Origin: Prochlorococcus sp. AG-347-K16
Lineage (GTDB): Bacteria; Cyanobacteriota; Cyanobacteriia; PCC-6307; Cyanobiaceae
DNA length: 64,000 nucleotides
Assembly (NCBI GenBank): GCA_003281405.1
Contig: QCCD01000008.1
Location: forward strand, 1-64,000
Direction: 5' to 3'
Shown here: positions 18,425-27,971 of the stretch, piece by piece
Numbering within the stretch: position 1 is the stretch's first letter
How the letters are laid out: each line of letters starts with the position of its first letter
The notes under the pieces: generated by a model
Told to the model about the DNA's origin: nothing
What the model saw: the letters and a program-made list of their open reading frames with translations, nothing else
The model's database searches: none
Translations under genes and position numbers: made by a program

Positions 18425-19862
18425 AAATATTATTTTTTGAACCATCCCCAACTCTCCAGAAATTTAAACCGAAATTACTAATATTTTCATCTTTAAGAAC
18501 TGATCTTGCATCAAATATCCATGCTGGTCGCCTCATTTTTGTTGCTATGGTTTCCCAATCAATATCAAAGTACTCTTTCCACTCAGTAAGTATAACTATT
18601 GCATCTGCATTATCTATTGATGAAGTAATCGTCTCAATAGCGCACCAGCCCCCTTCAGCATGGGTTATTTGACTTTCGCTTTTTGATTTCAAATAAATAT
18701 CTTCATCAATTTGGAGGTCAGCTTTTATTTGTTTAGAACTTACTTTTGGATCATGAATGAATAATAAAGCCCCTTCCTCAATTAAGTCTTTGCATATCTT
18801 GATAGAGGCAGATTCTCTTGTATCGTTAGTATTAGCTTTAAATGCAAAGCCAAGGATTAAAATTTTCTTGCCTGTTACTGTGCCGAAAAGTTTTTGAACT
18901 ACTAGTTTTGAGATTCTATGCTGATGCCAGCTATTTAACTTTACGACACCTTCCCAAAAATCAGCTACTTCTGGAAGACCAAAATATCTTGAGAGATATA
19001 CAAGATTTAAAATATCTTTTTTGAAACAGCTTCCTCCAAAACCAGGTCCTGCATTTAAAAATTTTGACCCTATTCGACTATCTGAGCCTATAGCTCTAGC
19101 TACTTCTCTAACATCAGCTCCAGTTGCCTCACATAATGCACCAACAGAGTTTATTGAACTAATTCTTTGTGCAAGAAAAGCATTTGCAGTGAGCTTTGCT
19201 AGCTCACTACTCCAAATATTTGTATGTATTATTTTTTCTTTTGGGACCCAATTACTATAAATATTACTTAAAGACATAATTGCCTTTTCATTTTCTCCTC
19301 CTATCAAAACTCTGTCGGGATATAAAAGATCATTAATAGCAGTACCCTCTGCAAGGAACTCAGGATTAGATAAAACTTCATAAGTTGAGTTTTTTATTTT
19401 ATTAGTACTATGATCTGAGCCTTCTAATATAGATTTTATAACTTCTGCAGTTCTAACAGGTATTGTACTTTTTTCTACGACTATAGTGTGCCCTTCTGCA
19501 TAATTAGCGACTAGTCTTGCGCATGCTTCAACCCATTTCAGATCACTTGCCATCCCTGCACCAATTCCTTTCTTCTTGGTCGGAGTATTAACTGAGATGA
19601 AAATCATATCAGCTTTTCGTATGCTATTTTCTACAGAAGTTGAAAAATAAAGATTCTTGCCTCTACATTTTTTAACTATCTTCGCTAAACCTGGTTCATA
19701 AATAGGGAGATTATCAAAATTCTCACTATTCCATTGATTCACTCTATCTTCATTATTATCGACTACTTCAACTTGAATATTTGGGCACTTATAAGAAATG
19801 ATAGCCATAGTAGGCCCTCCAACATATCCTGCACCAATACAACAAATATTTTTAATTTCCAT
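18405..19862 (-). CDS. ugd: UDP-glucose 6-dehydrogenase
   Basis: A 485-aa enzyme making UDP-glucuronate from UDP-glucose and NAD. It has CCIGAGYVGGPTMAIIS, VNTPTKKKGIGAGMASDL, IVVEKSTIPVRTAE, NPEFLAEGTAINDL, LAQRISSINSVGALCEATGA and PGFGGSCFKKDILNLVYL with the catalytic Cys. The GAGYVGGPT start, the long GAGMASDLKW segment and the 485-aa length match the animal-type UGDH subgroup, which also occurs in some bacteria, rather than the shorter bacterial Ugd. It feeds UXS (1-845) and the 4-epimerase (16310-17338). It is transcribed alone, 60 bases from the O-antigen polymerase gene upstream. Confidence 0.92.
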   Translation of the reverse strand: MEIKNICCIGAGYVGGPTMAIISYKCPNIQVEVVDNNEDRVNQWNSENFDNLPIYEPGLAKIVKKCRGKNLYFSTSVENSIRKADMIFISVNTPTKKKGIGAGMASDLKWVEACARLVANYAEGHTIVVEKSTIPVRTAEVIKSILEGSDHSTNKIKNSTYEVLSNPEFLAEGTAINDLLYPDRVLIGGENEKAIMSLSNIYSNWVPKEKIIHTNIWSSELAKLTANAFLAQRISSINSVGALCEATGADVREVARAIGSDSRIGSKFLNAGPGFGGSCFKKDILNLVYLSRYFGLPEVADFWEGVVKLNSWHQHRISKLVVQKLFGTVTGKKILILGFAFKANTNDTRESASIKICKDLIEEGALLFIHDPKVSSKQIKADLQIDEDIYLKSKSESQITHAEGGWCAIETITSSIDNADAIVILTEWKEYFDIDWETIATKMRRPAWIFDARSVLKDENISNFGLNFWRVGDGSKNNISNLLEN

Positions 19863-19922
19863 GTTTAATAAGAATTTTGAAATTTCCCTTAAAAATAAAT
19901 AAGACTAAAACTTTTTATACAA

Positions 19923-21233
19923 TTAATTATATATATCACCTGTTTTTATATTAATGCTTGGACTTTTTTCTTCAACTATTGATCTTAATCCCGAAAGCAA
20001 AACCCAAATTAGTATACTTATTTTTCCATCATAATAAGTAATATCAGATAGATGACTAAAAGTAACAAGAATTGTTGAAGCGAACCAACATTTGTTTATA
20101 GAAAAATGATAGATATCAGTATTTTTTTTGTAGAGTAATTTGAATGCTTTGAATAATAATACAAAAATCATAGAACTTAATAATATAGATAATGGAATTC
20201 CATAGTTATAAGCCAATTCAAGAATCATATTGTGAGAATGTTGTGTAGATTGTATTCCTCCACTTGATTCGTACATTTTGGGAAATGTTGATGCTCCCCA
20301 TCCAAGAATTGGATTTTCTAAAATTAATTTTGATGTCACAGAAAATATTTCTACTCTATTAAATTGAAGAATATTTTCTAAAAAATTAGTATTTTCTCTC
20401 CAATAAAAAAATAATTTTTTTAAAGGTATGAAGTTTAAAGATGGAAAACTTAATAAAATTAGACTTATGAAAGTATATATTGAAAATATTGGTATTAATA
20501 ATTTAAGCTTATTGAATATTATTAAAAAAATCATAATACTCCCAATAATTGCACTTCTTGAAAATGTATAAAAATTGAAGTATATGATCAATATGTTCAA
20601 AGTTAATATAAATATTTTCTTGAACAAGTTATTTTTTATTGTCAATAGTTCATATAAGGAAAATCCAATTAGAGAGGATAACCAAATACCTGTATAATTT
20701 CTATTACTAAATAATCCTGATATTGAATTTTCAAGACTATTATTTTGCTTTAAATACCAAACTATTGATCCGTATAGTGTACTAAAAATACCATTTACAT
20801 TAAACCATTTTTCTAAAATACAACTTATTAAAATTGGAACTGTGCCTGCAATTAAAAATTTTGAAAAAGTTTTTCTTTTTAATTCATTATTTAAATAAAA
20901 AGACGAGCAATAAAATAGTAAAAAAAGCGGAATCCAATTGAATAAATTTACCCATATATTTAAGATTTCGTTTCCAGTCAGTCCTTTTATATTTATAGAT
21001 GAATTTACATTACTAAAAATCATTATGCCAGAGCAAACTAATAGTAATTGGTTATATTTGTCCTTAAAAAAATAAAATTTATTCTTTCTAATTACAAAGT
21101 ATATCGAAACCAAATAGAAAATAACACTTAAAGGTAATGCTGATCCGAGGAAGAATGTACCAAAGTAAAATGACTTCTGATCAATATTAATTGAATTAAA
21201 GAAAATCAAATCTTTGATATTTTTAATGTTCAT
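19923..21233 (-). CDS. O-antigen polymerase/ligase (Wzy/WaaL family)
   Basis: A 436-aa integral membrane protein with about ten or more hydrophobic segments. The Wzy_C-type region is recognisable: NPILGWGASTFPKMYESSGG followed by QHSHNMILELAYNYGIPLS, where the HNxxLE-type motif marks the periplasmic loop of O-antigen ligases and polymerases. GLFSNRNYTGIWLSSLIG also fits. It either polymerises the lipid-linked repeat units or ligates the chain to lipid A core; sequence alone does not separate these. It is the last surface-glycan gene before tRNA-Arg(TCT), 26 bases away. Confidence 0.82.
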   Translation of the reverse strand: MNIKNIKDLIFFNSINIDQKSFYFGTFFLGSALPLSVIFYLVSIYFVIRKNKFYFFKDKYNQLLLVCSGIMIFSNVNSSINIKGLTGNEILNIWVNLFNWIPLFLLFYCSSFYLNNELKRKTFSKFLIAGTVPILISCILEKWFNVNGIFSTLYGSIVWYLKQNNSLENSISGLFSNRNYTGIWLSSLIGFSLYELLTIKNNLFKKIFILTLNILIIYFNFYTFSRSAIIGSIMIFLIIFNKLKLLIPIFSIYTFISLILLSFPSLNFIPLKKLFFYWRENTNFLENILQFNRVEIFSVTSKLILENPILGWGASTFPKMYESSGGIQSTQHSHNMILELAYNYGIPLSILLSSMIFVLLFKAFKLLYKKNTDIYHFSINKCWFASTILVTFSHLSDITYYDGKISILIWVLLSGLRSIVEEKSPSINIKTGDIYN

Positions 21234-21259
21234 TAATATTATAAATTGCAGATCTTTAA

Positions 21260-21333
<74 letters not shown>

Positions 21334-21470
21334 ACTATGTTATTATATCGGACCATAGACTTATACAATCAAAAAACTTTCACTTTAAGTTATTAAATAT
21401 TTTTAATTATGACTGAAAATTTTTTTAATTCCAAAAACTTTTAGAATAAAGATAAGTTTTAATTAACAAA

Positions 21471-22154
21471 TTGAGCAAAAGACTATCAGAAAATGATAAA
21501 GATGAAATAGTCAAAAGTTTTAAATCTGGTACAGCTATTGAGTTTTTGTCAAAAAAACATGCTTGCACTAACTCAACAATCATAAGAAATCTGAAAAAAA
21601 ATCTTGGAGAATTGAAATATAAAGAATTAATCAAAAAAAGTAAATACGCGAAAGAAAAATCTGAAACGCATAAAAATCAAAATAAAGATTTAGAGAAAAC
21701 AAATTTTGAAAATGAAAATTTTAAAAATGATTCTAATGATCCTAAAGTTTTAGATGAAAATATAACTTCTTCAAATTTTGCTTCAAATGATAATTTTTTT
21801 GAAATTGCTCCTATTGATTTTGAAATAGATAATTCATCTCGAAAAGAGTTGTCTTCATTTCCTATCTCTGAAGTTAATTTCCCTAAAATTGTTTATATGG
21901 TCGTGGATAAGAAAATTGAGTTAGAGATAAAACTTTTAAAAGATTTCCCAGAATGGGAATTTTTGCCTAATGATGATTTAAATAGAAAAGCCATAGAAAT
22001 ATTTGTTGATTTAAGTCTTGCTAAAAGATCTTGTAATAAGGAGCAAAAGGTTCTTAAAGTTCCAAACACTGACGTATTTAGAATCGCAGCTCCTATACTA
22101 CTTACGAGGGGAATTTCAAGAATCGTTTTTGCCGAAAATCTAATAGCTCTATAA
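21471..22154 (+). CDS. hypothetical protein with HTH-like N-terminus
   Basis: A 227-aa protein I recognise only as a picocyanobacterial hypothetical. Residues 1-50 (LSENDKDEIVKSFKSGTAIE, then FLSKKHACTNSTIIRNLKK) read like a resolvase/transposase-type helix-turn-helix. Residues 60-130 are charged, rich in Asn, Lys and Glu, and probably disordered. The C-terminal about 85 residues, from FPKIVYMVVDKKIELE to the end, look globular and end in LLTRGISRIVFAEN. The start is TTG at 21471; no ATG precedes the HTH. It could be a DNA-binding regulator, which is inference from the N-terminus only. It begins 138 bases beyond the tRNA-Arg. Confidence 0.7.
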   Translation: MSKRLSENDKDEIVKSFKSGTAIEFLSKKHACTNSTIIRNLKKNLGELKYKELIKKSKYAKEKSETHKNQNKDLEKTNFENENFKNDSNDPKVLDENITSSNFASNDNFFEIAPIDFEIDNSSRKELSSFPISEVNFPKIVYMVVDKKIELEIKLLKDFPEWEFLPNDDLNRKAIEIFVDLSLAKRSCNKEQKVLKVPNTDVFRIAAPILLTRGISRIVFAENLIAL

Positions 22155-22161
22155 GATATTT

Positions 22162-22380
22162 TTATTCATTATTCATATTAAAAACAAAAAAGTTTCCTAA
22201 AATCGAGCCTAATATAAAACTAGATCCCACTATGAAACTTATTGGAAGTTCAACAGTTTCATTGATTAAAAAGTTTACTTTAGTTTTGTTTGAACTATTT
22301 TGTATTCCAATTAATAAAATTACGAATAAAGAAGAATTAAAAATTGCTGTGAAGAATAATTTTTTAAAAAATAAGCTCAT
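22162..22380 (-). CDS. small membrane protein, LapA (DUF1049)-like
   Basis: A 72-aa protein with two hydrophobic segments: residues about 7-27 (LFFTAIFNSSLFVILLIGIQ) and about 48-68 (ISFIVGSSFILGSILGNFFV). Between them NETVELPISFIVG resembles the short loop of LapA/DUF1049 lipopolysaccharide-assembly proteins. The match is weak and by eye, so the function is not assigned. It converges with the HTH-like gene, 7 bases apart, and lies just downstream of rsmI on the same strand (25 bases), so it is likely the tail of that unit. Confidence 0.6.
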   Translation of the reverse strand: MSLFFKKLFFTAIFNSSLFVILLIGIQNSSNKTKVNFLINETVELPISFIVGSSFILGSILGNFFVFNMNNE

Positions 22381-22405
22381 ATCAATTAAAAGTCTTAATT
22401 AAATT

Positions 22406-23266
22406 TTAAATCAAATTATAAACTTCGCTTTTTTTAAGACCATTTTTCTTTGCTAAATATTTTGATGCTGCTGATAAACTTAAGCCGGCATTTATTAAAT
22501 CATTTAGATCTCTTTTAATATTTGATTTATTTGGATTAAAATCTCTTTTTCTTATACCTTTTATAACGATTGTTATTTCACCAATAATTTCCTTATCATT
22601 GAAAAATTCTATAACGTTATTAATATTATTACCAACATGTTCTTCAAATCTTTTTGTTAATTCTCTTGCTACCATAATCTCCCGATCTCCTCCACAGAAT
22701 TCAAGTAATTCCTTTAGTAATTTAATGAGTCGCTTGGGGGATTCATAAATTATAGTTGTTTTTTCATTTTTGCTAATCTCTAAAAGAATTTTTTCTCTAT
22801 CTATTTTCTTTTTAGGAAGAAAGCCTTCAAATACGAAACTAGAGGAGGGTAGTCCGCTTGAAACAAGCGCTGTTATCGCAGCACACGCTCCAGGAACGCA
22901 AATCATATCAATTCCTTCAGATTTTACTTTTTTAGCAATATCTTCCCCCGGATCGCAAATACCAGGCATGCCTGCATCACTTACAATGGCAATTGATTTC
23001 CCTTCCTTAAGATCTTTTACTATTTTGGGAATTTTTATTAAAGAATTATGTTTATTAAAACTTATAAGTTTATTTGAAATATTGAACTTGTTCATTATTT
23101 TTTTTGTTTGTCTTGTATCCTCGCAAGCAACTAAAGAAACTTTTTCTAAAATATTTAATGCTCTTTGGGAAATATCATTTAGATTCCCAATCGGAGTACC
23201 AACTATATATAAAATACCGTTTTCTGGTTCTTCCTTTCTATGGGATAATGAGTAATTAATATTCAT
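22406..23266 (-). CDS. rsmI: 16S rRNA (cytidine(1402)-2'-O)-methyltransferase
   Basis: A 286-aa SAM-dependent enzyme of the tetrapyrrole-methylase fold that 2'-O-methylates C1402 in the decoding centre of 16S rRNA. Signatures are LYIVGTPIGNLNDISQRAL, VACEDTRQTKKIM, VSDAGMPGICDPG, CVPGACAAITALVSSGLP and FEGFLPKKKIDR. Length is normal. The start codon lies 3 bases from the divergent cysQ start, so the two genes share a very short promoter region or are expressed from promoters inside each other's coding sequence. Confidence 0.95.
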   Translation of the reverse strand: MNINYSLSHRKEEPENGILYIVGTPIGNLNDISQRALNILEKVSLVACEDTRQTKKIMNKFNISNKLISFNKHNSLIKIPKIVKDLKEGKSIAIVSDAGMPGICDPGEDIAKKVKSEGIDMICVPGACAAITALVSSGLPSSSFVFEGFLPKKKIDREKILLEISKNEKTTIIYESPKRLIKLLKELLEFCGGDREIMVARELTKRFEEHVGNNINNVIEFFNDKEIIGEITIVIKGIRKRDFNPNKSNIKRDLNDLINAGLSLSAASKYLAKKNGLKKSEVYNLI

Positions 23267-23269
23267 TTA

Positions 23270-24184
23270 ATGACTGAATTACCTTCTGGTGTTGATATTA
23301 ATAATCTTATCGATGATATAAGAATTTTCAGCTGGGAAGCAGCAGATATTTTGCTTTATTACTCCAAATTGTTAGAAAATTCAAATGATAAAAAAAATAT
23401 ACTCAAAAATAATAATGAGGACGAACCTGTTACTTTGGCTGATTTAAAAGTTAATGAATTAATCATTAAAAGATTAAATGAAAATTATAAAAATATTAAT
23501 TGGGATATTTTGAGCGAAGAAAATGTAAAAACTTCTTCAAAAGTTTTTGATGGTAAGAACGACTGGATCTGGGTTCTTGATCCTCTTGATGGAACGAAAG
23601 ATTTCATTCAGGGAACAGGCAACTACGCAATGCATTTGGCATTGAACTTTAAACATAAACCTTATGTAGGTTTTGTTTTGATTCCGGATAAAAATCAATT
23701 ATGGATTTCAGACGGAAAAAAAACATGGTGTGAAAGAAGAGATGGATCAAAATATGAACCAATTCTTTTAAAAAATAGAAATCTTCATGAAATGACTTTA
23801 GTAACTAGTAAAAATCATAGTAATAAAATTTTGAAAAACTTAATTCAGAAAATTAATTTCTATCAAGTAAAAATGATGGGCAGCATTGGATGCAAAATAG
23901 CTTCTATAATTCGTGGAGAAAGTGATATTTATATAAGTCTTAGTTTGCCGGGTAAAAGCTCACCTAAAGATTGGGATTTTTCTGCACCAGAATCGATTCT
24001 GAGAGCAGCTGGTGGGGCAATTACAAATCTAGATAATCAAGAACTATCATACGGAAAAGATAGTTTCGAGCAAGGTGGCATCATAGTTGCCACAAATGAC
24101 AAGAAAACGCACGGAATTATTTGCTTCGAAATAAAGAAAATTATTGAGGAGAACGGAATTTATCCCCCTCTAGTTTTTAATTAA
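23270..24184 (+). CDS. cysQ: 3'(2'),5'-bisphosphate nucleotidase (inositol monophosphatase family)
   Basis: A 304-aa Mg-dependent, Li-sensitive phosphatase family member, expected to hydrolyse 3'-phosphoadenosine 5'-phosphate formed during sulfate assimilation. Metal-binding motifs are visible: [14 protein letters not shown], the SEEN near residue 83, [20 protein letters not shown] (DPLDGT) and [18 protein letters not shown]. Inositol-phosphatase activity cannot be excluded by sequence. It overlaps the 3' end of the converging pnp gene by 8 bases. Confidence 0.88.
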   Translation: MTELPSGVDINNLIDDIRIFSWEAADILLYYSKLLENSNDKKNILKNNNEDEPVTLADLKVNELIIKRLNENYKNINWDILSEENVKTSSKVFDGKNDWIWVLDPLDGTKDFIQGTGNYAMHLALNFKHKPYVGFVLIPDKNQLWISDGKKTWCERRDGSKYEPILLKNRNLHEMTLVTSKNHSNKILKNLIQKINFYQVKMMGSIGCKIASIIRGESDIYISLSLPGKSSPKDWDFSAPESILRAAGGAITNLDNQELSYGKDSFEQGGIIVATNDKKTHGIICFEIKKIIEENGIYPPLVFN

Positions 24185-26342
24185 GCGGGGCAACTGGAGT
24201 AGGAGTTGGTTCGGGATAAGACATCCCATTATTTTGTCCTACGCCTCTCAATGTAAGATTAATTCTCCCTCTGCTATCAATCTCTCTAACTCTTACGGTT
24301 ACTTCATCTCCTTGCCTCACTACATCTTCGACTCTCTCAACTCTTGCTTCTGACAATTGAGAAATGTGAACCATCCCTTCTTTGCCAGGTAAGATTTCTA
24401 CGAAAGCACCAATGGGTATGATTCTAGTTACAACACCAGAGAAGATCTCGCCTTCATGAACCTTGCGTGTTAAACCTTCTATTATCTTCTGAGCTTCTTC
24501 TGCCGCAGCTCCGTCGTGAGAAGCAATAGTTACAATTCCGCCATCTTCTATATCTATTTTTGTGTTAGTTCTCTCAGTAATTCCTTTGATAGTTCTGCCC
24601 CCAGGTCCAATGACTGTTCCTATTAGCTCAGGATCAATTCTAAAGCTTAAAAGTCGAGGAGCATGCGGAGAAAGGGATTCCTGAGGCTTATCGATCGCGT
24701 CTTGCATCTTTTCTAAGATATGTAATCTTGCTGGACGAGCTTTATTAATTGCATCAGAAATAATAGAGACAGGCAAACCTGTAATCTTCATATCCATTTG
24801 TAATGCTGTTATTCCCTTTTCAGTACCAGCAACTTTAAAGTCCATGTCTCCCAGAAAGTCCTCAATCCCTTGAATATCTGTAAGGATTCTGACTTCTTTA
24901 CCTTCCTTGATAAGACCCATGGCAGTACCACTTACAGGAGCTTTTAAAGGAACCCCCGCATCTAATAATGAAAGCGTGCTTCCACATACAGAACCCATTG
25001 AAGTTGAACCGTTAGAACTTAAAACTTCGCTAACTACTCTTAGTACATAAGGAAATGTTTCTTTCCCCGGCAATACAGGTATTATTGCTCTCTCAGCTAA
25101 AGCTCCATGGCCAATTTCTCTTCTCCCGGGAGTTCTCATTGGTCTTGTTTCTCCTACTGAATAAGGAGGAAAATTATAGTGGTGTAAGTAAGTTTTTTCA
25201 GTGCTGGGATTCAAATCATCCATTTCTTGAGCATCACTCGGCGTTCCTAATGTAGTAGTAGATAAAACTTGCGTTAAACCTCTTTGAAATAATGCAGAAC
25301 CATGGACCCTTTTTGGAAGAATGCCTGCAGAAGCTGATATTTTTCTAACTTCGTCTAAATCTCTTCCATCAACTCTTTTATTATCATTAATGATTTGTGA
25401 ACGCATTAATTTCTTTGTAAGTTTTTTAAAGTCGGAACTTAATAACTTATCATTCTCTGAAAGAAGAACTTTTAATTGGTTCTCATCTTTCAAAGATTCT
25501 ATTTTACCTTGCGTTTCAATTTTTATTTTTTCGAGTTCAAGATCTCTTTCCTCTTTGGAAAGATCAAATTTCTTTAAAACTAATTCAATAGGGTTTGTGC
25601 AATTTTTCTCTAAATAAGAGGGCAATGTTTTATCTTCTTCAGGATCAGATGGCTTAATCTGTTTTATTCCCAAATCTTTTAGTAAATCTTCTTGAGATTT
25701 AATAAGCTCGGAAACTGCTTCATAGCCAAAATCTATAGCTTCGATAGTATCTTGTTCTGATAATTGGTTGGCACCTGCCTCAATCATGACAATACCGTCA
25801 GGAGAACCTGCAACAACAATGTCTAAATCTCCTTTCTCTATTTCTCTATAGCTTGGATTTAAGATGAAATCATCCCCTATAAGACCAACTCTAACCGCTG
25901 CCATTGGCCCATAAAATGGAATCTCACCAAGTAATGTTGCTAGTGATGCACCAGTAACTGCTAAAACATCTGCTGGAACTCTCTCATCTAGAGAGAGGCA
26001 AGAGGCAACTATTTGTATCTCATCTCTCATCCATGAAGGGAAAAGTGGCCTCATTGGCCTATCAATCAATCTCGCAATTAGAGTGGCTCTTTCTGGAGGG
26101 CGACCTTCTCTCCTCATAAAACCACCTGGAATTCTTCCAGCAGCATATAGTTTCTCCTCATAGTCACATATCAGAGGCAGAAAGTCTGAAGCATCTTTTT
26201 TTGTAGTTTTTGTAGCTGTAACTAATAGAGAGGTGTCACCACACTCAATCATTACTGATCCATTTGCTTGAGGAGCATATAGTCCTGTAGTTAGTCGTAT
26301 CTCTCGTCCGTCAAACGTGATCGACTTATTTTGTCCTTCCAC
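24177..26342 (-). CDS. pnp: polyribonucleotide nucleotidyltransferase (PNPase)
   Basis: A 721-aa phosphorolytic 3'-5' exoribonuclease. The order is RNase PH domain 1 ([19 protein letters not shown] and on), an all-helical linker, RNase PH domain 2 ([16 protein letters not shown] and [19 protein letters not shown]), a KH domain ([17 protein letters not shown] with GxxG), and a C-terminal S1 domain ([20 protein letters not shown]). A proline-rich tail ends the protein. All expected domains are present at normal length. Transcribed on the minus strand, 174 bases downstream of rpsN, with a hairpin between them. Confidence 0.98.
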   Translation of the reverse strand: MEGQNKSITFDGREIRLTTGLYAPQANGSVMIECGDTSLLVTATKTTKKDASDFLPLICDYEEKLYAAGRIPGGFMRREGRPPERATLIARLIDRPMRPLFPSWMRDEIQIVASCLSLDERVPADVLAVTGASLATLLGEIPFYGPMAAVRVGLIGDDFILNPSYREIEKGDLDIVVAGSPDGIVMIEAGANQLSEQDTIEAIDFGYEAVSELIKSQEDLLKDLGIKQIKPSDPEEDKTLPSYLEKNCTNPIELVLKKFDLSKEERDLELEKIKIETQGKIESLKDENQLKVLLSENDKLLSSDFKKLTKKLMRSQIINDNKRVDGRDLDEVRKISASAGILPKRVHGSALFQRGLTQVLSTTTLGTPSDAQEMDDLNPSTEKTYLHHYNFPPYSVGETRPMRTPGRREIGHGALAERAIIPVLPGKETFPYVLRVVSEVLSSNGSTSMGSVCGSTLSLLDAGVPLKAPVSGTAMGLIKEGKEVRILTDIQGIEDFLGDMDFKVAGTEKGITALQMDMKITGLPVSIISDAINKARPARLHILEKMQDAIDKPQESLSPHAPRLLSFRIDPELIGTVIGPGGRTIKGITERTNTKIDIEDGGIVTIASHDGAAAEEAQKIIEGLTRKVHEGEIFSGVVTRIIPIGAFVEILPGKEGMVHISQLSEARVERVEDVVRQGDEVTVRVREIDSRGRINLTLRGVGQNNGMSYPEPTPTPVAPLN

Positions 26343-26491
26343 TTTTTAAATTATAAATCTATACATAATTTATTCTTACATTTAATAGGGACAAATAGAC
26401 TAAATTATTTAGATAACCTATAAAATTTTTAAAAATGACCTAAAAATAAATATTAATTTCTCTGAAAAATATTTATTTTATAAAATATGGT

Positions 26492-26507
26492 ACTGCTTTA
26501 AAGCAGT
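26492..26507 (-). terminator. possible terminator hairpin after rpsN
   Basis: A perfect 16-base palindrome, ACTGCTTTAAAGCAGT, lies 10 bases past the rpsN stop. The stem is ACTGC/GCAGT with a TTTAAA centre. The following minus-strand sequence is T-rich but interrupted, so a strong intrinsic terminator is not certain. Confidence 0.4.
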
Positions 26508-26516
26508 TAGATTAGT

Positions 26517-26819
26517 TTACCAACTTGATTTAACTACCCCAGGAAGTTCTCCATTATGAGCTCTTTGCCTTAACTGATTTCTGCAAAGACCAAAATCTCT
26601 ATACACTCCTCTGGGTTTACCAGTTGCCCAACATCTATTTCTTACTCTATTTGGTGCAGAGTTTCTTGGCAGACCTTGGATCTTTCTATGAATTTCTAAC
26701 CTTTCCATTGGATCTTTTGCGGCTTTAAATTCGTCTAATAATGATTTCCTTTTTGAAGCATATTTATTAACGAGTTTTTTACGTTTTACTTCTCTCGCAA
26801 TCATGGACTTTTTAGCCAT
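26517..26819 (-). CDS. rpsN: 30S ribosomal protein S14
   Basis: A 100-aa protein of the small subunit head. It starts [20 protein letters not shown] and has [20 protein letters not shown] and [20 protein letters not shown], the conserved S14 C-terminal region. It is the long, zinc-free form without CxxC pairs, as in plastids and cyanobacteria. It stands alone between pnp and rseP, apart from the usual ribosomal protein operon, which is normal in cyanobacteria. Confidence 0.98.
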   Translation of the reverse strand: MAKKSMIAREVKRKKLVNKYASKRKSLLDEFKAAKDPMERLEIHRKIQGLPRNSAPNRVRNRCWATGKPRGVYRDFGLCRNQLRQRAHNGELPGVVKSSW

Positions 26820-26882
26820 TTAAAAAAAATTAAAAAATTATAAATATATCTTAACAGCTAGCCTAACAATTTTTGAAATTTT

Positions 26883-27962
26883 TTATTGGTTTAATAATCT
26901 TTGTACTACTAAAAGTTGACTAGTATCTCTAATAATGAGCAGCACACTTAATCCAACCAGAAGAAAGAAACTGGATTGAGTAACAACCATTTGGACCTTC
27001 AATGGCACGGGTTTCCCCCTGAACCCTTCAATTAAAGTGAAAACAAGTTGTCCTCCATCTAATAAAGGAAGAGGCAATGAATTGAGTACTGCTAAGTTAA
27101 TAGAAATTAAAGCAGCAAATAGTAATATCCCTGTTCCCCCTTGTTGTGATAGTTGGGCGCCGATTTCAACAATTTTGACCGGCCCACTTAATTGTTGAGC
27201 TGTTGAAGAGAAATTTGTTATTAAACCTTTGTAACCTTGAATTGTTTTTACCAAAAGTGATGAAAACTCATTATTGGTGTAATTAAAAAGTTCATAAACA
27301 TTTTTTGTCTTTTTAGTTTCTTTTCTTATATTAGGCTGTAATTGAGCACCAATAGTTCCTTTCCCATCAACATTCTTCGGTATCAAAGTTATTTCTTTAA
27401 GAATCCCATCTCTCTCAATTTTTAATGAGATTGGTTCATCTAAAGAATTCTGAATCTCTTTTACTAAAGTGGAAACAGCTTGATCACCTACCCCTAAACT
27501 GCGAGATTCAATTTCTAATATTTTATCTCCTGCTTCTAAGCCAGCTAAAGAGGCCGCCTTATCAGGTTGAGTTGCCAAAACTAAAATACCCGGTTCTGGA
27601 TCAAAAGGAATACCAATAGTAGTTACATTTAAAATTAAGATTGTATAGGCAAGAATTAAATTAGCTAATACTCCAGCAGATATTACAATAACCCTTTGAA
27701 TTATTGGTCTATTTTTTAAGAGGTTTGGATCTCTAGGGTCAATATTATTTAGTTCTTCATCAGGGAATGAAACAAATCCCCCTAAAGGAAAGGCTCTAAA
27801 TGAATAAGTTATGTTTTTATATTTTTTTTGAATTATTGAAGGTCCAAAACCAATTGAAAATCCATCAACATAGATGCCTTGCAAAATTGCTGCAAGAAAA
27901 TGACCCATCTCATGAAAAAAAATGAGAAATCCCAGAACTGTTATTGAGGTTAAAACATTCAT
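26883..27962 (-). CDS. rseP: site-2 intramembrane metalloprotease (RseP/MmpA family)
   Basis: A 359-aa membrane zinc protease. The HExxH motif is HEMGH at residues 17-21 in the first membrane helix. A PDZ domain follows around residues 120-200 (KAASLAGLEAGDKILEIES). The second metal site is in LNSLPLPLLDGGQLVF near residue 300. It cleaves membrane-bound substrates such as anti-sigma factors; the actual substrate here is unknown. It lies 9 bases downstream of serS on the same strand, an arrangement I recall from related picocyanobacteria. Confidence 0.94.
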   Translation of the reverse strand: MNVLTSITVLGFLIFFHEMGHFLAAILQGIYVDGFSIGFGPSIIQKKYKNITYSFRAFPLGGFVSFPDEELNNIDPRDPNLLKNRPIIQRVIVISAGVLANLILAYTILILNVTTIGIPFDPEPGILVLATQPDKAASLAGLEAGDKILEIESRSLGVGDQAVSTLVKEIQNSLDEPISLKIERDGILKEITLIPKNVDGKGTIGAQLQPNIRKETKKTKNVYELFNYTNNEFSSLLVKTIQGYKGLITNFSSTAQQLSGPVKIVEIGAQLSQQGGTGILLFAALISINLAVLNSLPLPLLDGGQLVFTLIEGFRGKPVPLKVQMVVTQSSFFLLVGLSVLLIIRDTSQLLVVQRLLNQ

Positions 27963-27971
27963 TTTTTTATA

